Shown here piece after piece: positions 24,474-38,417 of a DNA stretch of 64,000 nt. This DNA is from Auanema rhodensis (lineage: Eukaryota; Nematoda; Chromadorea; Rhabditida; Rhabditidae). The notes under the pieces were generated by a model. It saw only the letters and a program-made list of their open reading frames with translations, searched no databases and was not told the DNA's origin. Where the stretch lies: assembly GCA_964057225.1 (NCBI GenBank), contig OZ059899.1, positions 11,656,001 through 11,720,000 on the forward strand, written 5' to 3'. Made by a program: the position numbers and the translations under genes. The number at the start of each line of letters is the position of its first letter. Positions within the stretch are counted from its first letter, which is position 1.

Positions 24474-24562
24474 ATTTCACTTGTCAAAGTATTATAAACT
24501 ATATAAAACTTGAAGATTTCTACTTACCTCTTCATATCTAAGAGATTTTCTGATTCCATCAT
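22351..24562 (-). CDS. let-381: Forkhead transcription factor of the FoxF class (LET-381-like)
   Basis: Nuclear DNA-binding regulator; FoxF/LET-381 specifies mesodermal cells. Exons in order of translation: 24562-24528 (minimum), 24192-24096, 24016-23897, 23842-23682, 23634-23505, 22862-22769, 22716-22559, 22506-22351; 316 residues from this start. The forkhead domain spans exons 3-5: [69 protein letters not shown]. LNECFxKLPK and the F-RRRPRG wing are FoxF features and argue against FoxA/PHA-4. The C-terminus is Tyr/Ser/Pro-rich, as in FoxF activation tails. The first ATG pair in frame is at 24562. The frame stays open upstream to a possible acceptor (ctcttccag), so a further 5' exon may exist. 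Confidence 0.88.
22863..23504. repeat. Large forkhead intron with CT microsatellite
   Basis: A 642-nt intron just after the forkhead-domain exons. CT-rich from 23160, with a pure (CT)n tract at about 23263-23319. A match to the dispersed palindromic motif lies at 22976-22990. Confidence 0.8.
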
Positions 24563-26890
24563 TGCTTCTGAATACGGTTCCACTAGTGGACCACCGTAAT
24601 AGGATGAAGATGATAGCTGAATAGTTGAAACCGAATTTAACGGATAAATTGCCGTCCTGATGTTGTTGAACTGGAAGAGCAAATGATGGCAGGAGGAGCT
24701 AAGGGCTTCCCTTACGCTCCACCGTCGGCTCGTGTCCAATGGGGGCGGCGACTACCGTAATCCTGAGTACCAGCTATCCCATTTCTCTCACTCCCTCTCA
24801 TTCTCTCCTTCTCTCTCTCTCAATTTTGCAAACTGTCTGATGTGTTGCTTTCTATGTCTTTCTCTCTCCATTCACTATTTCAACTTTGATGCAATTCCTC
24901 TAAATTCGTTCTACTTCCTCTCTCTATCTCTCTGTGGTTGAGCAGCAAAAATCTTGCGGAATGAAATATGTGAAAATGAGCAATTTGAGTTAATAAAACA
25001 CAAAAAATTTCAAAATTATAATAGAAAATTATATAATTAGTTAAATTATTTATTACTTTTTATTAATTTTTTTTATAAAAATACTATAAACAGTCTATGA
25101 AGAAGTTAGAGCAATGTTTCTCTTTCTCTCTATCTAACTACATCATCAGCATCAGCATCATCATCAGGATTTAGTCTCAATCTGGTGTCCAGACTTCTTT
25201 GACTTAGTCTCCAGATTTCTGTAATTTGATCTAACCATCATCCATTTAAGAACATATAGATCATACAATACATAAGGACAATACAACAAGTTCTTAGTTC
25301 ATATATAACCTTATATGATATAGTTAGTAGTTGTAGTAGTTGTTGTATATATTATGTAATCAAACAATACGTATACAATACCTTAAGTATCACTTAAGAA
25401 ATCAATTTTTTTTATTTTATATTTCTATTTATACATACATACATCCATATAGTTAGTTATCTTTTCAGCAACAGCAGTACAAAAAAGAAAAAAAAACGAA
25501 AAAACGATAGACTACGATGCTTTACTCTCTAGTATAATCCATTTTAAGCCGAAAACGAACAGAACAAAAAAAATATTTCGAATGTTCAAAGTTTTGTTTT
25601 TGAAAATAGTCCGATTTTTCTTCTCAATTCTTCCTATATCTACCCTACAAATTTCTTCTAACTACAGCATGAGGATTGTCGTCCAGCTTGCTGCTGCTAA
25701 GGCTATTTGCTGCTACTGCTGTTGTTCATGAAGTGAAATCAATGTGTCGTCTATATCAAATTCTATATTAATGATGAAGCTTCATATTATTGTATATATT
25801 CCGGTATAGATAGGCTGATACTATCATACAAGTAGCAGATTCCAGCAGAAGAAACAAGAGAATCATTATGAGATGAGTGAGGTGAATGACCGGATCAGAT
25901 AGTGTTACCGGAGATACTAACCGGATAGAGTGTGAGTGGTATATGGCTGGCTGGCCACCACGTACTGAGCAAGTGCCACTATCAAGTTTCAAATTACGCA
26001 AGACTATATATGAAACTTTATCTAATGTTTCTACCTGTTCACCACAATTGATTCACATATCCTTTTCACACAGAACTGTCAACTATAAAAATATCTGAAA
26101 TCTATTAATTATATTATATATTAACTATATGTGATATAGTTAATAACATATGAAAACTTAGTTTTTATTCAAATATTTTCCCTTTAACCCATATGAAAGC
26201 CTTTAGTTTTTTTTTAATCAAAACTATTCATCTCATCTTTCTTATATCTTTCTTTTCATTTTTACTCATCGAAAATTTAGTTCATCAGATAAGAATCATA
26301 TGTGTTAACTATATAGATATAATAAAATTTATATAGTTAATATAGTTTTCTTATAAATTATTAGTTAAAATTATTATTTTCAATAGTTGTTTAACTATTA
26401 TGATGTTGTTGACGATGAGGCCGATGCCGATGATCGTAGTGGTAGTAGTGGTGGTGGTGGTGATGATGAAGATGAAGACGATGACGATGGTGATGAGAAC
26501 TCTAGACACGAAGACATGGCTCAGTTAAAGCACATAGGGTTACGGTAGGGACCAGACTAATCCATCCCAGTAAATATAAACAATGAAAAGAAGAAATTGG
26601 TGCAATGTCAGTCATTCAGTCAATTGTCGATGAAAGAGAGAGAAGCAGAACTGAGACGAGAATAATTCCTGAGAGAGGAGGAAGAGGAGGGAGGGGGGGG
26701 GGGGAGAAGAGAGGTGAGAAGGGGAAAATGGATGATGATCACATAAAATAAAAATAAAAATTTCATTTTTATTATATTAATTAAACAAATTTGAAAAAAA
26801 ATATATCTTTATTATAAAGAAGAACTTATCAATCATTAGAATATGCTACAGCAGCCTAAATTTTATTATGATATAACATTTGAAATATAG
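24563..26890. other. Intergenic region upstream of the forkhead gene
   Basis: Contains a GC-richer patch at 24640-24780 next to the forkhead start (possible extra 5' exon or promoter), CT-rich stretches at 24780-24930, GAT/GGT triplet runs at 26400-26500, and a G-run of about 14 at 26691-26704. Copies of the palindromic motif lie at 25312-25326 and 26121-26143. No additional gene is supportable. Confidence 0.6.
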
Positions 26891-27074
26891 TTAAACACCA
26901 TTAATTTTTCTTTTGAATTTAGGCTTTTGTACTGCATTTACAGGTTGAACAGTTGATGATCGTTGAGTTGTTGCCAAAGTTTGGTCTTGAGTACCAGCTA
27001 CAGATGTCGTTACAGCTGTTGAGAACGTTTTATCAAGCATTAATGTAGGATCCTAAAATAAGAAATAACCAAAA

Positions 27075-27118
<44 letters not shown>

Positions 27119-27472
27119 CTTTACTAACTATATAAACATTTAAATAATAATAATAATAATAATAGCAATAATATTAAAAAAGTAATTGAAGAAAAAGAAA
27201 GAAAAGAAACCTTAACAGTAGTAGCCATACAGGACTTCTTATTTGATCCTTCTTTCCTTAAAAGAATAATTTATCATTATACATATTCTATACTATATAA
27301 TACATTATATATTCATATATTATAACTATATCTATATAACTATATAAATTATATAAAATTACTTTTTATTTTCTTGATCATCAGCAACATCAGATACATC
27401 ACTAAATACCACATCATCATAACCTTTTTTATCTTTATTTCCAGATGCTTCTTTAGCCATATTTTCAATCAT
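26891..27472 (-). CDS. Small hypothetical protein, 105 residues
   Basis: Not recognised. Three exons, 27472-27363, 27256-27211 and 27052-26891, join in phase (2, then 0) into one open frame. The N-terminal half is Lys/Asp-rich (KDKKGYDDVVFSDVSDV, then DDQENK). The C-terminal half is Thr/Ser/Gln-rich and ends in a basic cluster (QKPKFKRKINGV). There is no signal peptide or membrane segment, and it looks intrinsically disordered. The start is uncertain: the frame is open a little further upstream, so an extra exon is possible. Support comes from three consistent splice junctions and amino-acid composition rather than homology. Confidence 0.5.
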
Positions 27473-28128
27473 TTTTGAAAAATTTTTCAAATATGAATCA
27501 ACCGGAATCGAAGAAAAATAATTGAAAATGAAAAAATGATTTTCACGTATAGTTCACGTAAAAGTCAATTCCTTATTGTATTTTACCTGATAAAGGAGTC
27601 GTAACCCCTCAATAACTATTTGTATAATTATTCTAATTACTATAAAGAACATTATAAAAACTTAAAACTTAAAAGAGTAATATAAAATTAAAAAGAAGTT
27701 AATTGAGTTAATATTATATATATATACATATATGTACATATATATTATATATTTTAAATATTTTTAATTATACAGTTATATTAAATTATATATTTTATAT
27801 GAAATGATCAAAATAATTTGTGAGTTTTCATCGTTTATTATTTATTAGAATATGATGTATGTTTCACTTTTTTATTAAATCTCGTTACTTTTACATAAGA
27901 GTTGATCAACGGCATAGTAATTTGGGAATATTATATGAAATCAATATAACTATATAAACTAATTAAGTAATTAATTAACCATATACACATAGTTAATAAT
28001 TGTAATCTTAAATATTTAAATGGTATATGTGAATCATTAATAGAAATGATGAAATAAGATAATCTTAAACAATCTTTAAACTATTTTTTTTTAAATATAT
28101 AAAGATATATATGTATTTTTTATATTTT

Positions 28129-28160
<32 letters not shown>

Positions 28161-28381
28161 TATTTCATATATTCTTGTATTATCTTTATTACATTTCATA
28201 TAATTTTGTTAAATAAATTACTTACAAGTAAACTAATTTAATCCACCAATTCGTGAATTCTAATCAAAATTTGATTTTCATTTCTCAGTGGGCGTAACTA
28301 TTTTTCATTCCACAGCCAACTTGGCTCTGAAAAAACTTTTTTTTCTAAACTTCCTCTCTTTCAATAATATTTTTCTTTAAA

Positions 28382-28419
<38 letters not shown>

Positions 28420-30627
28420 AAAATAAGATATATATATATATATATATATATGTTATACAATATTATAACTAAAATTTAATCACCTGTTTGTAATAAGAGT
28501 ATATTTGAAAAAAGTTTTTTTTTGTTTCAAAACGAATCAAATCTCATAAATTATTCTGCTAAAATTTGACGAAGCCTTTACACCTACTGATGCTTCGACG
28601 TAGCTATCTTAATACACATATCTCCATATTTAACTAACTATATGTATATGTTTATAATATATGAATTGAATGAAAATTAATTGATGAAACCCTTAAATAG
28701 ATTATTTCAATTGTTATCAATCTTTGACTATCTTTAAGCATTTTGACAACATGTATCTGACACCACTTTTGTTCCCTGTAAGTCGTCATGACAACCGTTC
28801 ATCGTTGTCGTCGTCCTCGCTGTTCTTTTGCTGTCGCAGGCTTTGTAATGCTAATCAGAAGAATGAACAGACGGAATATAAGACATAACTTTCAGTAGTG
28901 CCAATCCCATTATTTCGAGTATTTGAGTTCTGAATCAACAGCATTTCAATTTTTTCTTATAAATTTCTTATTTAATTCACTATAACACTAACTATATATA
29001 TATATAGTTAAGTTTATAGTTAAATATAAAATAATTTTAATTTGAACAATCATATCATATTCTATTTCTTTAATATTATTATTATTTCTTTTAATTATTA
29101 TATATTATATATAATTATTATTATCATAAATAAACTTTGTTTTGTATTCTCTTATTAGTTAATTATGTGAATTTTTTTGAAATCTAAACAAATCTGTTGA
29201 AATTGGATTTCATAAGAAATTAAGAGATCAATTCTATTTTTAATATTAGATCGTCCAATTAAAACGTTTCCTATGCATCCTCTAAAAACTTAAAAAAAAC
29301 ATAAAATTGCAAAAATTTGAATTTTTTTTAATAATTTCCCTGATTATCTATCACTTTATTCATCCTTTTTTCCAAGTTTTTAACTCTTTTCCTGAAAAAT
29401 GTTTTAGGTTTAAAATCAAAAACAATTTCTTATAAAATTTCAACTTTGTGCATTGTTTTGAAAGTTCGACTCCGCTAGATCTGGAGAACAGGGACGGTGC
29501 TTCAAAACGTCTCAACCTAACTCCAGAAGCGTCTCTTGCGCTTTCGCACAACAGTGTAGGAGCGCGTTGTCATGCAACAACGCTATGCTCCTATTTCTGA
29601 GCTCCTCTTTGGCTTCAATGGCAACATGAAGCCGTCTGAGGTGCTCAGATTAGTATTCCCCATTTATGATTTTTCATAAGGAAAAATCTTACACCGTTTA
29701 CATTCCAGAAAACGGAGGGCAGCGCCTATGTAGGAGTTGCACCGGGTCTCTGACGATCTCCGAGATTCATCTCGCCGGTTTTGAAGCAGGCAACCCACTT
29801 CTTACATGTGCTGTAAGCTGGGGAAGATTCTCCATAAACAGTTTTTATTTTGTGTCATGTTTCTTTAGCAGAAACACCATTGTGACGTGGCGTAGACGAA
29901 TAAGAACAAGACGAAAAAAGAAGAGAGCAAAGAAGTCAAACAAGCTTTTCAGACGAATGAGCGGAGATTAATTAAAAATATTATTTTGTATTCTTTTAAA
30001 TATATTTTAATAAAATATATTTATTTTTATTTGTAAAATTTTTGAAAATTTAACATAATTTTTAAAAAAAAGTTAATAGAGGGCCAAGTTTCAATTGGTC
30101 GACCTAATATATTATAATATATATATATATTTGGATATATAAATATAATATATAAGTAAGTAGGTAGATAAGTATATCCTTTCAAAAAATAAGTGTATGA
30201 TTTTTTATATTTTAATTTGTTTTTGTCTTTCTCAAATATACAGAAAAAAAAATTGATTTCAAATCTTTAAACTATATTTTTTATAATTTATATTTATTAC
30301 TATATTACTCATATATATATATATATATATATTGTATAGAAACTATGTTTTAAATATTTTATTAGAATATAGTTTATATATTCTTTTTATATTTTATCTT
30401 TTTTTATCTTATAAATTTATTTTTTTTTCAAAATATTATATTCATAATGAAATATACACATATGGATATCGTCATACAGCTTATCATATCCTCTGCGAAT
30501 TTTTCACAACTTTTATATAATTTTATCTCTTGAAACTTTCTTTATATCTCATTACTTATTTGTTTAATTTATTATTTATTGTTGTTGTTGTTGTTGTTGT
30601 TTTCTTTCTCTTTTTAGATTTTTTGAA
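27473..30627. other. AT-rich intergenic region containing a mariner relic
   Basis: Very AT-rich with several AT tracts (28141-28160, 28386-28414, 28429-28450). The only GC-richer part is the mariner relic at 29380-29920. A T-rich, acceptor-like tctttttag at 30611-30617 precedes the ATG of the next gene and may be a spliced-leader acceptor. Confidence 0.6.
29380..29920 (-). pseudogene. Decayed mariner-family transposase
   Basis: Read on the minus strand. The N-terminal part gives a mariner helix-turn-helix: VYGESSPAYSTCKKWVACFK, then GEMNLGDRQRPGATP. After an internal deletion the catalytic core follows: LRRLHVAIEAKEELRNRS, IALLHDNALLHCCAKAQETL, LELG-stop-DVLKHRP, CSPDLAESNF. The HDNA aspartate of the DD34D triad is kept. 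The last triad residue, normally the Asp of the SPDLxxSD block, reads Asn. Internal stops, one at the usual LGW tryptophan, and the deletion show it is dead. No terminal inverted repeats were found. Confidence 0.85.
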
Positions 30628-31031
30628 ATGCGAATAGCAACTCCACAAACTATGAATCTTCAAACAAGGGAATCAACTAGTGTAAGTTAAGAATTCTAAT
30701 GTTTTTCATCTATTTTTCATTTAAAAAAATAAAAATTATAATATTATTATTAAAGAAAAATTATTTTTTTCTCTTTTGTAAAGAATATCTTAAACAATGA
30801 AATGAAAAAAAACTTTTTATTTTCAATAGAACGCATACATGTATGCATGTAGATGAATATCATATGTATGTATGTATGTATCTCTATGTTTTTCATATTT
30901 ATTTCTGTGATTGAGAGTATTATGAATGAATGAAATCATTAAAAATATATTTATAAAGATAACTATATGTATACATACATACATATGTATATCTAAACAA
31001 TCAAATATCATATCTCTCTCTCTCTTTCTCT

Positions 31032-31078
<47 letters not shown>

Positions 31079-34000
31079 ATTCTTTTTTGATGTTTCTATA
31101 TGAATTAGAGTTTATTTGATGAAAAAAGAAAAATATATGAATAGTATTCTTCGTTTTGAGCTTAATTCAATCATTTCCCGTGTTCGTTATCTGGCAGTTA
31201 ATTTAATATCATTTCTGCACGTTCACCAAAACTCTCAGTTCTCTTATATCAAGTTTACCATATAATATTTTTCTATTTTTTATAAAAATATATATAATAA
31301 ACATGCTTAACTATATATATTTGTAAATAATTATATTTATAATTATTTAAATGTTTTTCAATAATTTAAATTTATAGTTTAAACAAAATTCACTGATATT
31401 CTCCTTTTTATGGATTCTATTCATGAGATGATTTCCGGATGGAAGTCATACTAGTGCTTACGTCATGATCATCATATCTTCTTTCTATATTAACATTTGA
31501 TAGATAGATAGATATATATAATATTTTATAATAGTTAACTAACTATATCATATAATATATGAAAACTAAATACATAATACTCCTTATATCGTCCTATAGT
31601 TCGATAATCTTATTTGTTTCAATGGCTTCCTTTATCAACATGTAGATACATAGATGTATCTACATACAAATAAGGATTCATACATTCATCTATTCACAAG
31701 TTATATTCATTTTTCTTTAATTTATAATATTATATGTTATTTATAATAATTTTGACATTTTTATTTTATATTATTACAACAAAAAAAATCTTCAAATCAT
31801 AGATTATAACAAAGTTTATAACATTTCATTCATTTTTCCCATCAAAACTTAGATTCTTGTAACTTTTTCCGAAACTTTTTTTTCTCCAAAACTTACATAA
31901 CATTAGTTTGTACTTAATCTAAAATCAAAAAGTTTCTTTTTATTACAAAAACTTTTTTTTAATAAAAAGAAACTTTCTAACCTCAATTTTTAATAAAATT
32001 TAACGGAAATAAAAATATTAATTTATATAATATTTATATATAAATATATAAATATTATTAAATTTTAAGATATAACATTTACAAATTATCTTTGCAAAAT
32101 GTTTTGCAAAGGCATTTCAACTATTTTTCTTCTTCCTTTTTTTTTTAAATAATATATAGTATAATATACTATATCATATAATATATCAAGTATATTATAA
32201 TTTTTTTTGATTAAAAAATATTTATATATAATATATTTTATCTATAATAATATTGTATTGATTATAATTATATCTATTAAATAGATCTTCATCAAATATT
32301 TTAAAATTTAATTAAATTAATTTTAAATTATAATTTTTATTAATAATAATATATATTTATTATTTTGATTATTATAGAGCTCTATGAGGTCTTTAATGCT
32401 ACCAAATGTGCCAGTTCAGCCAACTAATGGCATGATAAGAACATATGAAAATCAATCAAGAACATTTACTCGACCATATTCAGCTAAAACTGTATTTTTC
32501 TATAAAGAAGGTGACGAATATTTCTCTGTAAGTTTATTTATTTTATTTATTAAAATAAATTAAATTAATGTATATATGATGTGAAAAATTGAATAAAATA
32601 ACGTTTATGAAGTATGATAACGAAAGATAGTAGGAAATGAGGGTTAGTGTGAGAAATTCAAGTTGAATAAAGAGAAATGGAATCATATACATATACGTAC
32701 TTAAAGAGATCATACAAAATATAGAGAGAGAGAGAGAGAGACAGAGAGAGACAGACAGAGAGAGAGAGAGAGAGAGAAGAGTATCAGATGGAGAGACATG
32801 TGAACAAGTCGAAAATTGATTAAAGAAATACATGAGTATAAAAGAATAGAAGATTGAAGCTGATGAAAAAGAAAAACTAAGCTTTTTGTTGCCGGGGTAA
32901 CAGGAAAACTAGAAATTATCTTAATTTTCATTTATTTCTCATATATATTCCATAAAAATAAATTAGAAATCATGTGATTCAATGTCAAATACATTGAAAT
33001 GTATTCAAAATAGAATATCATATATAAAAGACAAAAAAAAAGGAAGTTGAAAGTAAAATAAATAAGAATATAAATATATAATTCTATATAGAAATATAAG
33101 ATTTCAAATTCTTAGAAGAATATGTATATGAACATTGATTTGAAACAGCTGCATTCTTGAAGTCTTTCAGGGAATTCGTGTTCCAGTATCAAAGCAACGC
33201 TATCGCACAATCGATAGCTTATTGGATGATTTAAACAGAAATATTCAGGTAAATTAAGATTAATACTATCATGTTATAGTTAAATTTCAAATTAATTTCT
33301 CTTCAAAAGGCTATTTTAGATGCCTTTTGGTGTTCGACGCTTAACAACTCCTATGGGACGAACGCCAATTGAAACAGTAGATCAATTAGAACATCTTGGA
33401 AAGTAAGTATATATTTTATTTTTATAATTATTATATTTCAAATATATATATAGTATATATAGTATATAATACTTTTTTTCTAATTAAAAAATTTGATTTT
33501 TATAAATATAATTACATGAGAAATTCGTTTGTCTGACTTTTTCTCGTCATATTATGATGTAAACTTTTAGTTTTTCTTTCCCTAAATCATATGTATAATT
33601 TCTTTTTTTTTTCTTCATTTTCTTTCATTATATTGATTATATATTTTGTATATTATAGTTAGATATATACATATAGTTAGACTACTACTAAACGAGATTA
33701 CTGTAACATTAAAGATTCTACTAATATTTTTGATTATTCCGCCCCTTCTATCTCTTTCATTCATTCAAATCATTACTATTCTTACTCTTCTCTTCATCTC
33801 AAAGCCTAACTGTGTTTGTTTGAACAAAGTTTTCGTTCAAACTTTAGTAGCATTTTCTTGGAAAATGCTTTTACCTCCAATTTCTCAAGCATGTTCATCA
33901 ATACATACTTATTCAAAATCTAATTTTATTGAAACAACATCAATTCATAATAATAATAATAATAATAATGAAACATCATATTCATTATCATATAAACCTA

Positions 34001-34128
34001 TTTATCCATATTCTAAACGACTTCAAAGGATATATGCTTTAGCTATACCTAAATATACACATAGGTAAATATATTTATATTTATATTATTATTATTAATT
34101 TAATTAATTTTTAAAATATAAAAGTTTA

Positions 34129-34180
<52 letters not shown>

Positions 34181-34206
34181 CTATTTCTATATATAGTATA
34201 TAGTAA

Positions 34207-34237
<31 letters not shown>

Positions 34238-34576
34238 CTATTCAAAACTTAAAAATGTAATTTTTTGATTTCTTCTATTACTACTTACTATTATTTCTAA
34301 TATTTCAAATATTATAATTATTAAATAGTAGTATATGCTATAGATCACATATTACTAACTATATATACTAACTATACTAACTATACTATATAATATAATT
34401 TATAATATATTTTCTTTAATAATAATAATAATAATACATAGTTAAGCTATATACTATGCATAGTATGTATGTAATATATAAAATTTTAAAAAAATATCTT
34501 CTATGATACAAATAATTTTCATTTTTAATTAAATATAATTATAATACCTCATTTTACGTATATTAATTAAAAAATA

Positions 34577-34612
<36 letters not shown>

Positions 34613-37600
34613 ATATTATAATTATTTAATTATATCATATAATATATATTATAGTTAATTTGATTTTTCCTCTTTTCTTTCACTTTTTTTTTCAGATACG
34701 TTGCTTCTTCTTCAAAATATTCACGTGGAATTAATTTGTCAGCATTAGAAAGACTTAAAAAGGCACGTATGCTAGCTGAGGAAAATCTCCGTAAAGAGCG
34801 TTCTGGTGGTCAATCATTCTGGGTCTGTTTACAGCACAACAAACAAACAAACAAACAAACACATTATACACTCTGATTTATGTTTATTTTGATTAATTAT
34901 GATGTCATTAAGAATATTTTAGATATTTAACTATACTAAATTATGACGTCATTTTTTAAATGTGTGCTGCTTCTACTTCTTTTCCATAAATTTGATCTTA
35001 AAACCATTTTTGTAGCCAATTTTTACTGTTTTATATTATAATTTAAATTAATACTATAAATATATTTGTATATAGTATATATATATATAGTATATAGTAT
35101 ATATATTATAATAATTTATATTATTTTTAAATTCTATAATTTACATAAATTGGCATGTATATACGAATATGTGAATGTATATGTGTGTGTGTGTGTTGCT
35201 TATATCAGATAGCTGGATAGTTGATTGATTGCTGTGATCACTCTTGTTTCAATTTTTTTTTATTTTTTTACAAGAAAAAAAACTTTTTTTTTTCTCTTTT
35301 TTGTGATATTAACTAATAAAATAGTTATAGATACCAACATCACCATCGTATAAAGCAAAACTTCGATTATCACGAACACTTGGATTCAATGTAATGCCTT
35401 CAAAGCAGGTAATATAGTAATATAATCAATATTAACTATATTAATTATTATTATTATTACTGTAATTTTAGATTTTTTTTGTTTTAAATGGTAAAATGGA
35501 TATATATAGAACATTATTAAATCCTCTACGATTACCAACAATGGAGCAGTTATTAGCAGAAGTTAGTGATGGATTGCAGGTAACATAACATAGCATTTTA
35601 CATATAATATCTTTATTATAATAAAATATAAATGTTAAGGTTGCTATATTTCGATTTTATACAACAGATGGCTTAAGAATATTGAATGTATCTGATATGA
35701 TATCTATTAATCCTCCAAAAATCTATGCGTGTACTCGAAATGAAAAGTTAAATCTGCGACATGATTTAGAGCTGCCATCTATAAACAATGGCAAATATTA
35801 TAATCGCTATAAGAGTGGAACAGGTTGAAATATCATATAGATTATACAGATTATGTATATATATTTATTAATTTTAGAAACATCATCATCTGGAGGTAAT
35901 AATGGTATTGAAAAGCCACGAAGATTTGAAAGCGCTTTACGACGTAATACTAGAAAACGGACTGGCGCTCCTGTTCGACGATTTCCGCGAACATTACCAT
36001 GTTGGAATCTTTACATTGGGATTTTAACTATATATGTATAATTATTTTTTAGCTATAAATGCTTCACAAATAGATCATCGATCCATTGCTCAGAAACGAG
36101 CTTCTTCCATTCCGGATGAGACGGATTCGGGAAAAGCAAATTCGATCAGCAGCAGACAAACTGATAATTCAAGAACAGAAGATGAAGACATATATGCTGC
36201 TGGATCTTCGGTTGTTCCATTAAAAGTAAAAAATATTTTTTTCTATAACTTATATGATATACATTTAGTTAGATATGCTTATATATAGTATATAAATGTA
36301 ACTGGAGCTATATTTAGGTTCGAAAACCAGCAACAAGAGTAGGAGGATTATCACGAATTCCTAATCCAATAGATAAAAGAAAACAGATTAATCCACCACA
36401 AAATACTGCCAGTACCGTGTCTACTTCAACAAACAAAGCTATAGCAGCTGCAACATCAGGAGTAGCAGCAGTAGTTGCTATCTCAAAGAGTTCTGAATCC
36501 AAATTAGAAGAGGAAGAAGAACGAGAAGATATAATTAATGAAGGAATTGAAGGTAAAATCATTAGAAGACTACTCATTGTCTTCTACTATTTCCATTATT
36601 CAGATGGCTCCGGCGATGAAGACGTCAAAGAAGTTATGGAAACAGATGAGAAAGAGAATGAAAATCATATAGCAACAAATACCAAAGATGATGGGAATGA
36701 TACGGATCAGAGTGAAGAGTTGAATACAACTGATAAAGCTGAAATGATTCGACAGGAAAGTCAACTGAGTCAAGCAACTGACATTGAACAAGATTTGGTT
36801 ATGACTGATGATAGTCGACCATCTAGTTCAACCAACAAACCACATGATATACTAGGTAATCGAATATATAATGAGCATAATAAGCTTTTCAAATATCAAA
36901 ATTTTAGAAGAAGATCTTATAAAAGATGAAGAAGATGATGAAATAACTTTGAAGCCTTCAAATGAAAAAATGGATTTAGCTGAAAACGTATAGAAAAGAA
37001 ATTATTTGATCACTTATTGTTTTCATTTTAGGATAAGAAAAGTTATGAAGAAGCTGAAGATAACGAAGAAATGACAACAATTGAAGAGGAAAGCGAAGTC
37101 ATAACTGAAAAATTGGTTGAAGCTGAGGCTACAGACAACACAGGAGTTGAAGCTCAAGAAGAAGGAGAGATAGATGCTAAGGAGACAACCCAGGAGCCCG
37201 AAGAAGTTTGATATACATACGATATGAAACATACATAAAGGCAATTCAGGATAAATCTCTAGGTGATCGTCAAAACCAAGCTGCAACTGCTATACAAGCA
37301 GCGTTTAGGGGATATAACACTCGAAAATTGTTAAAACCAAGTAAGATACTTAATATAATTTCTTATATAATTAATGAAAAGTTTCAAAAAATGCTGATGT
37401 AGTTAATGAAATAGAGATGCACGATGACTTACCAGCATTAGTTGATGATGAGCCAGCAGATATGAAAGGTTTGAAATTGAATTTATGTATGTATTAGGCT
37501 TGAGAAAATTCTAAAAAATTGTCGACCGTTTGTTGGATTTTGAGAGAAATTAAGCATTTTCCGAATAAGGCGAAATGCAAAAACACACCAATTCTAACAT

Positions 37601-38379
37601 TTCAATTCTAAAATTTGTGAAAATTCTTCAAATTTTCTGAGAAATACGAATAACCAACTGAACTCTGATGTATATTTATATAATTAATATTATATAATAG
37701 TTATAGATCAAGAATTAGATGAGGAACAAACAAATAAAACTCCACCTGATTCAGCTCAAAAAAGTTTGTTATTACATATAGTTAATTATATAATTTATTA
37801 TAATTATAGAATCAATGTATACAATACAAATCAATACTGGTAACCGTTGGGGTTCAGAAACTGAAGCTGATCTGCATATCATGTTGTATGGTGATGATGG
37901 GACTTCATCTAAACTGTCATTACAGCATGAAGTAAGTTTTCCATACGGTGAGCTCGGATATCCGGCAGCCGATGTTTGCATTGACGTAGAAGTACAATGA
38001 GTAGTATTACATGTTGTATATGTAAAGTTTTATGTAATATTCACGTAAAACTTGACGTAAATCCTAATGATGATGACGATGACGATGACGATGATGATGA
38101 TGTTGTTGATCAGAATGAGATTTTTCTGAATTCTGTGTGCGTGTGTGTGACTTTCTGCAACATTTTCTTCAAAAAAACAACTCTTCATAGTCATATTACT
38201 TCATTGATTTTCTGTTGTTTGAACTTCTCTCTCTCTCTCCTTCTTAGATGTTCCACTGTTTGAAAGTAGTTTTTAGAAATTCTAGAACTTTTACCTTCTA
38301 ATAGCTTCTTTAGAATGCAATCTCATATCCATCTCTCTATTGATATTACGAATGTTGCTTAGTATACTTCTCACTCTTG

Positions 38380-38417
<38 letters not shown>

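Noticed and set aside
22351-24562. FoxA/PHA-4 identity for the forkhead gene
   Set aside because: [10 protein letters not shown] and the [10 protein letters not shown] wing fit FoxF, not FoxA.
29666-29971. 101-residue plus-strand frame with an Arg/Lys-rich end
   Set aside because: Antisense to the mariner relic, whose minus-strand reading gives clear transposase blocks.
32543-32931. 96- and 73-residue minus-strand frames
   Set aside because: Ser/Leu-rich translations of a GA tract inside an intron of the plus-strand doublecortin gene.
37997-38263. Plus-strand frame with an Asp run
   Set aside because: Intronic GAT/GAC triplet repeat; starts out of frame with the surrounding gene.
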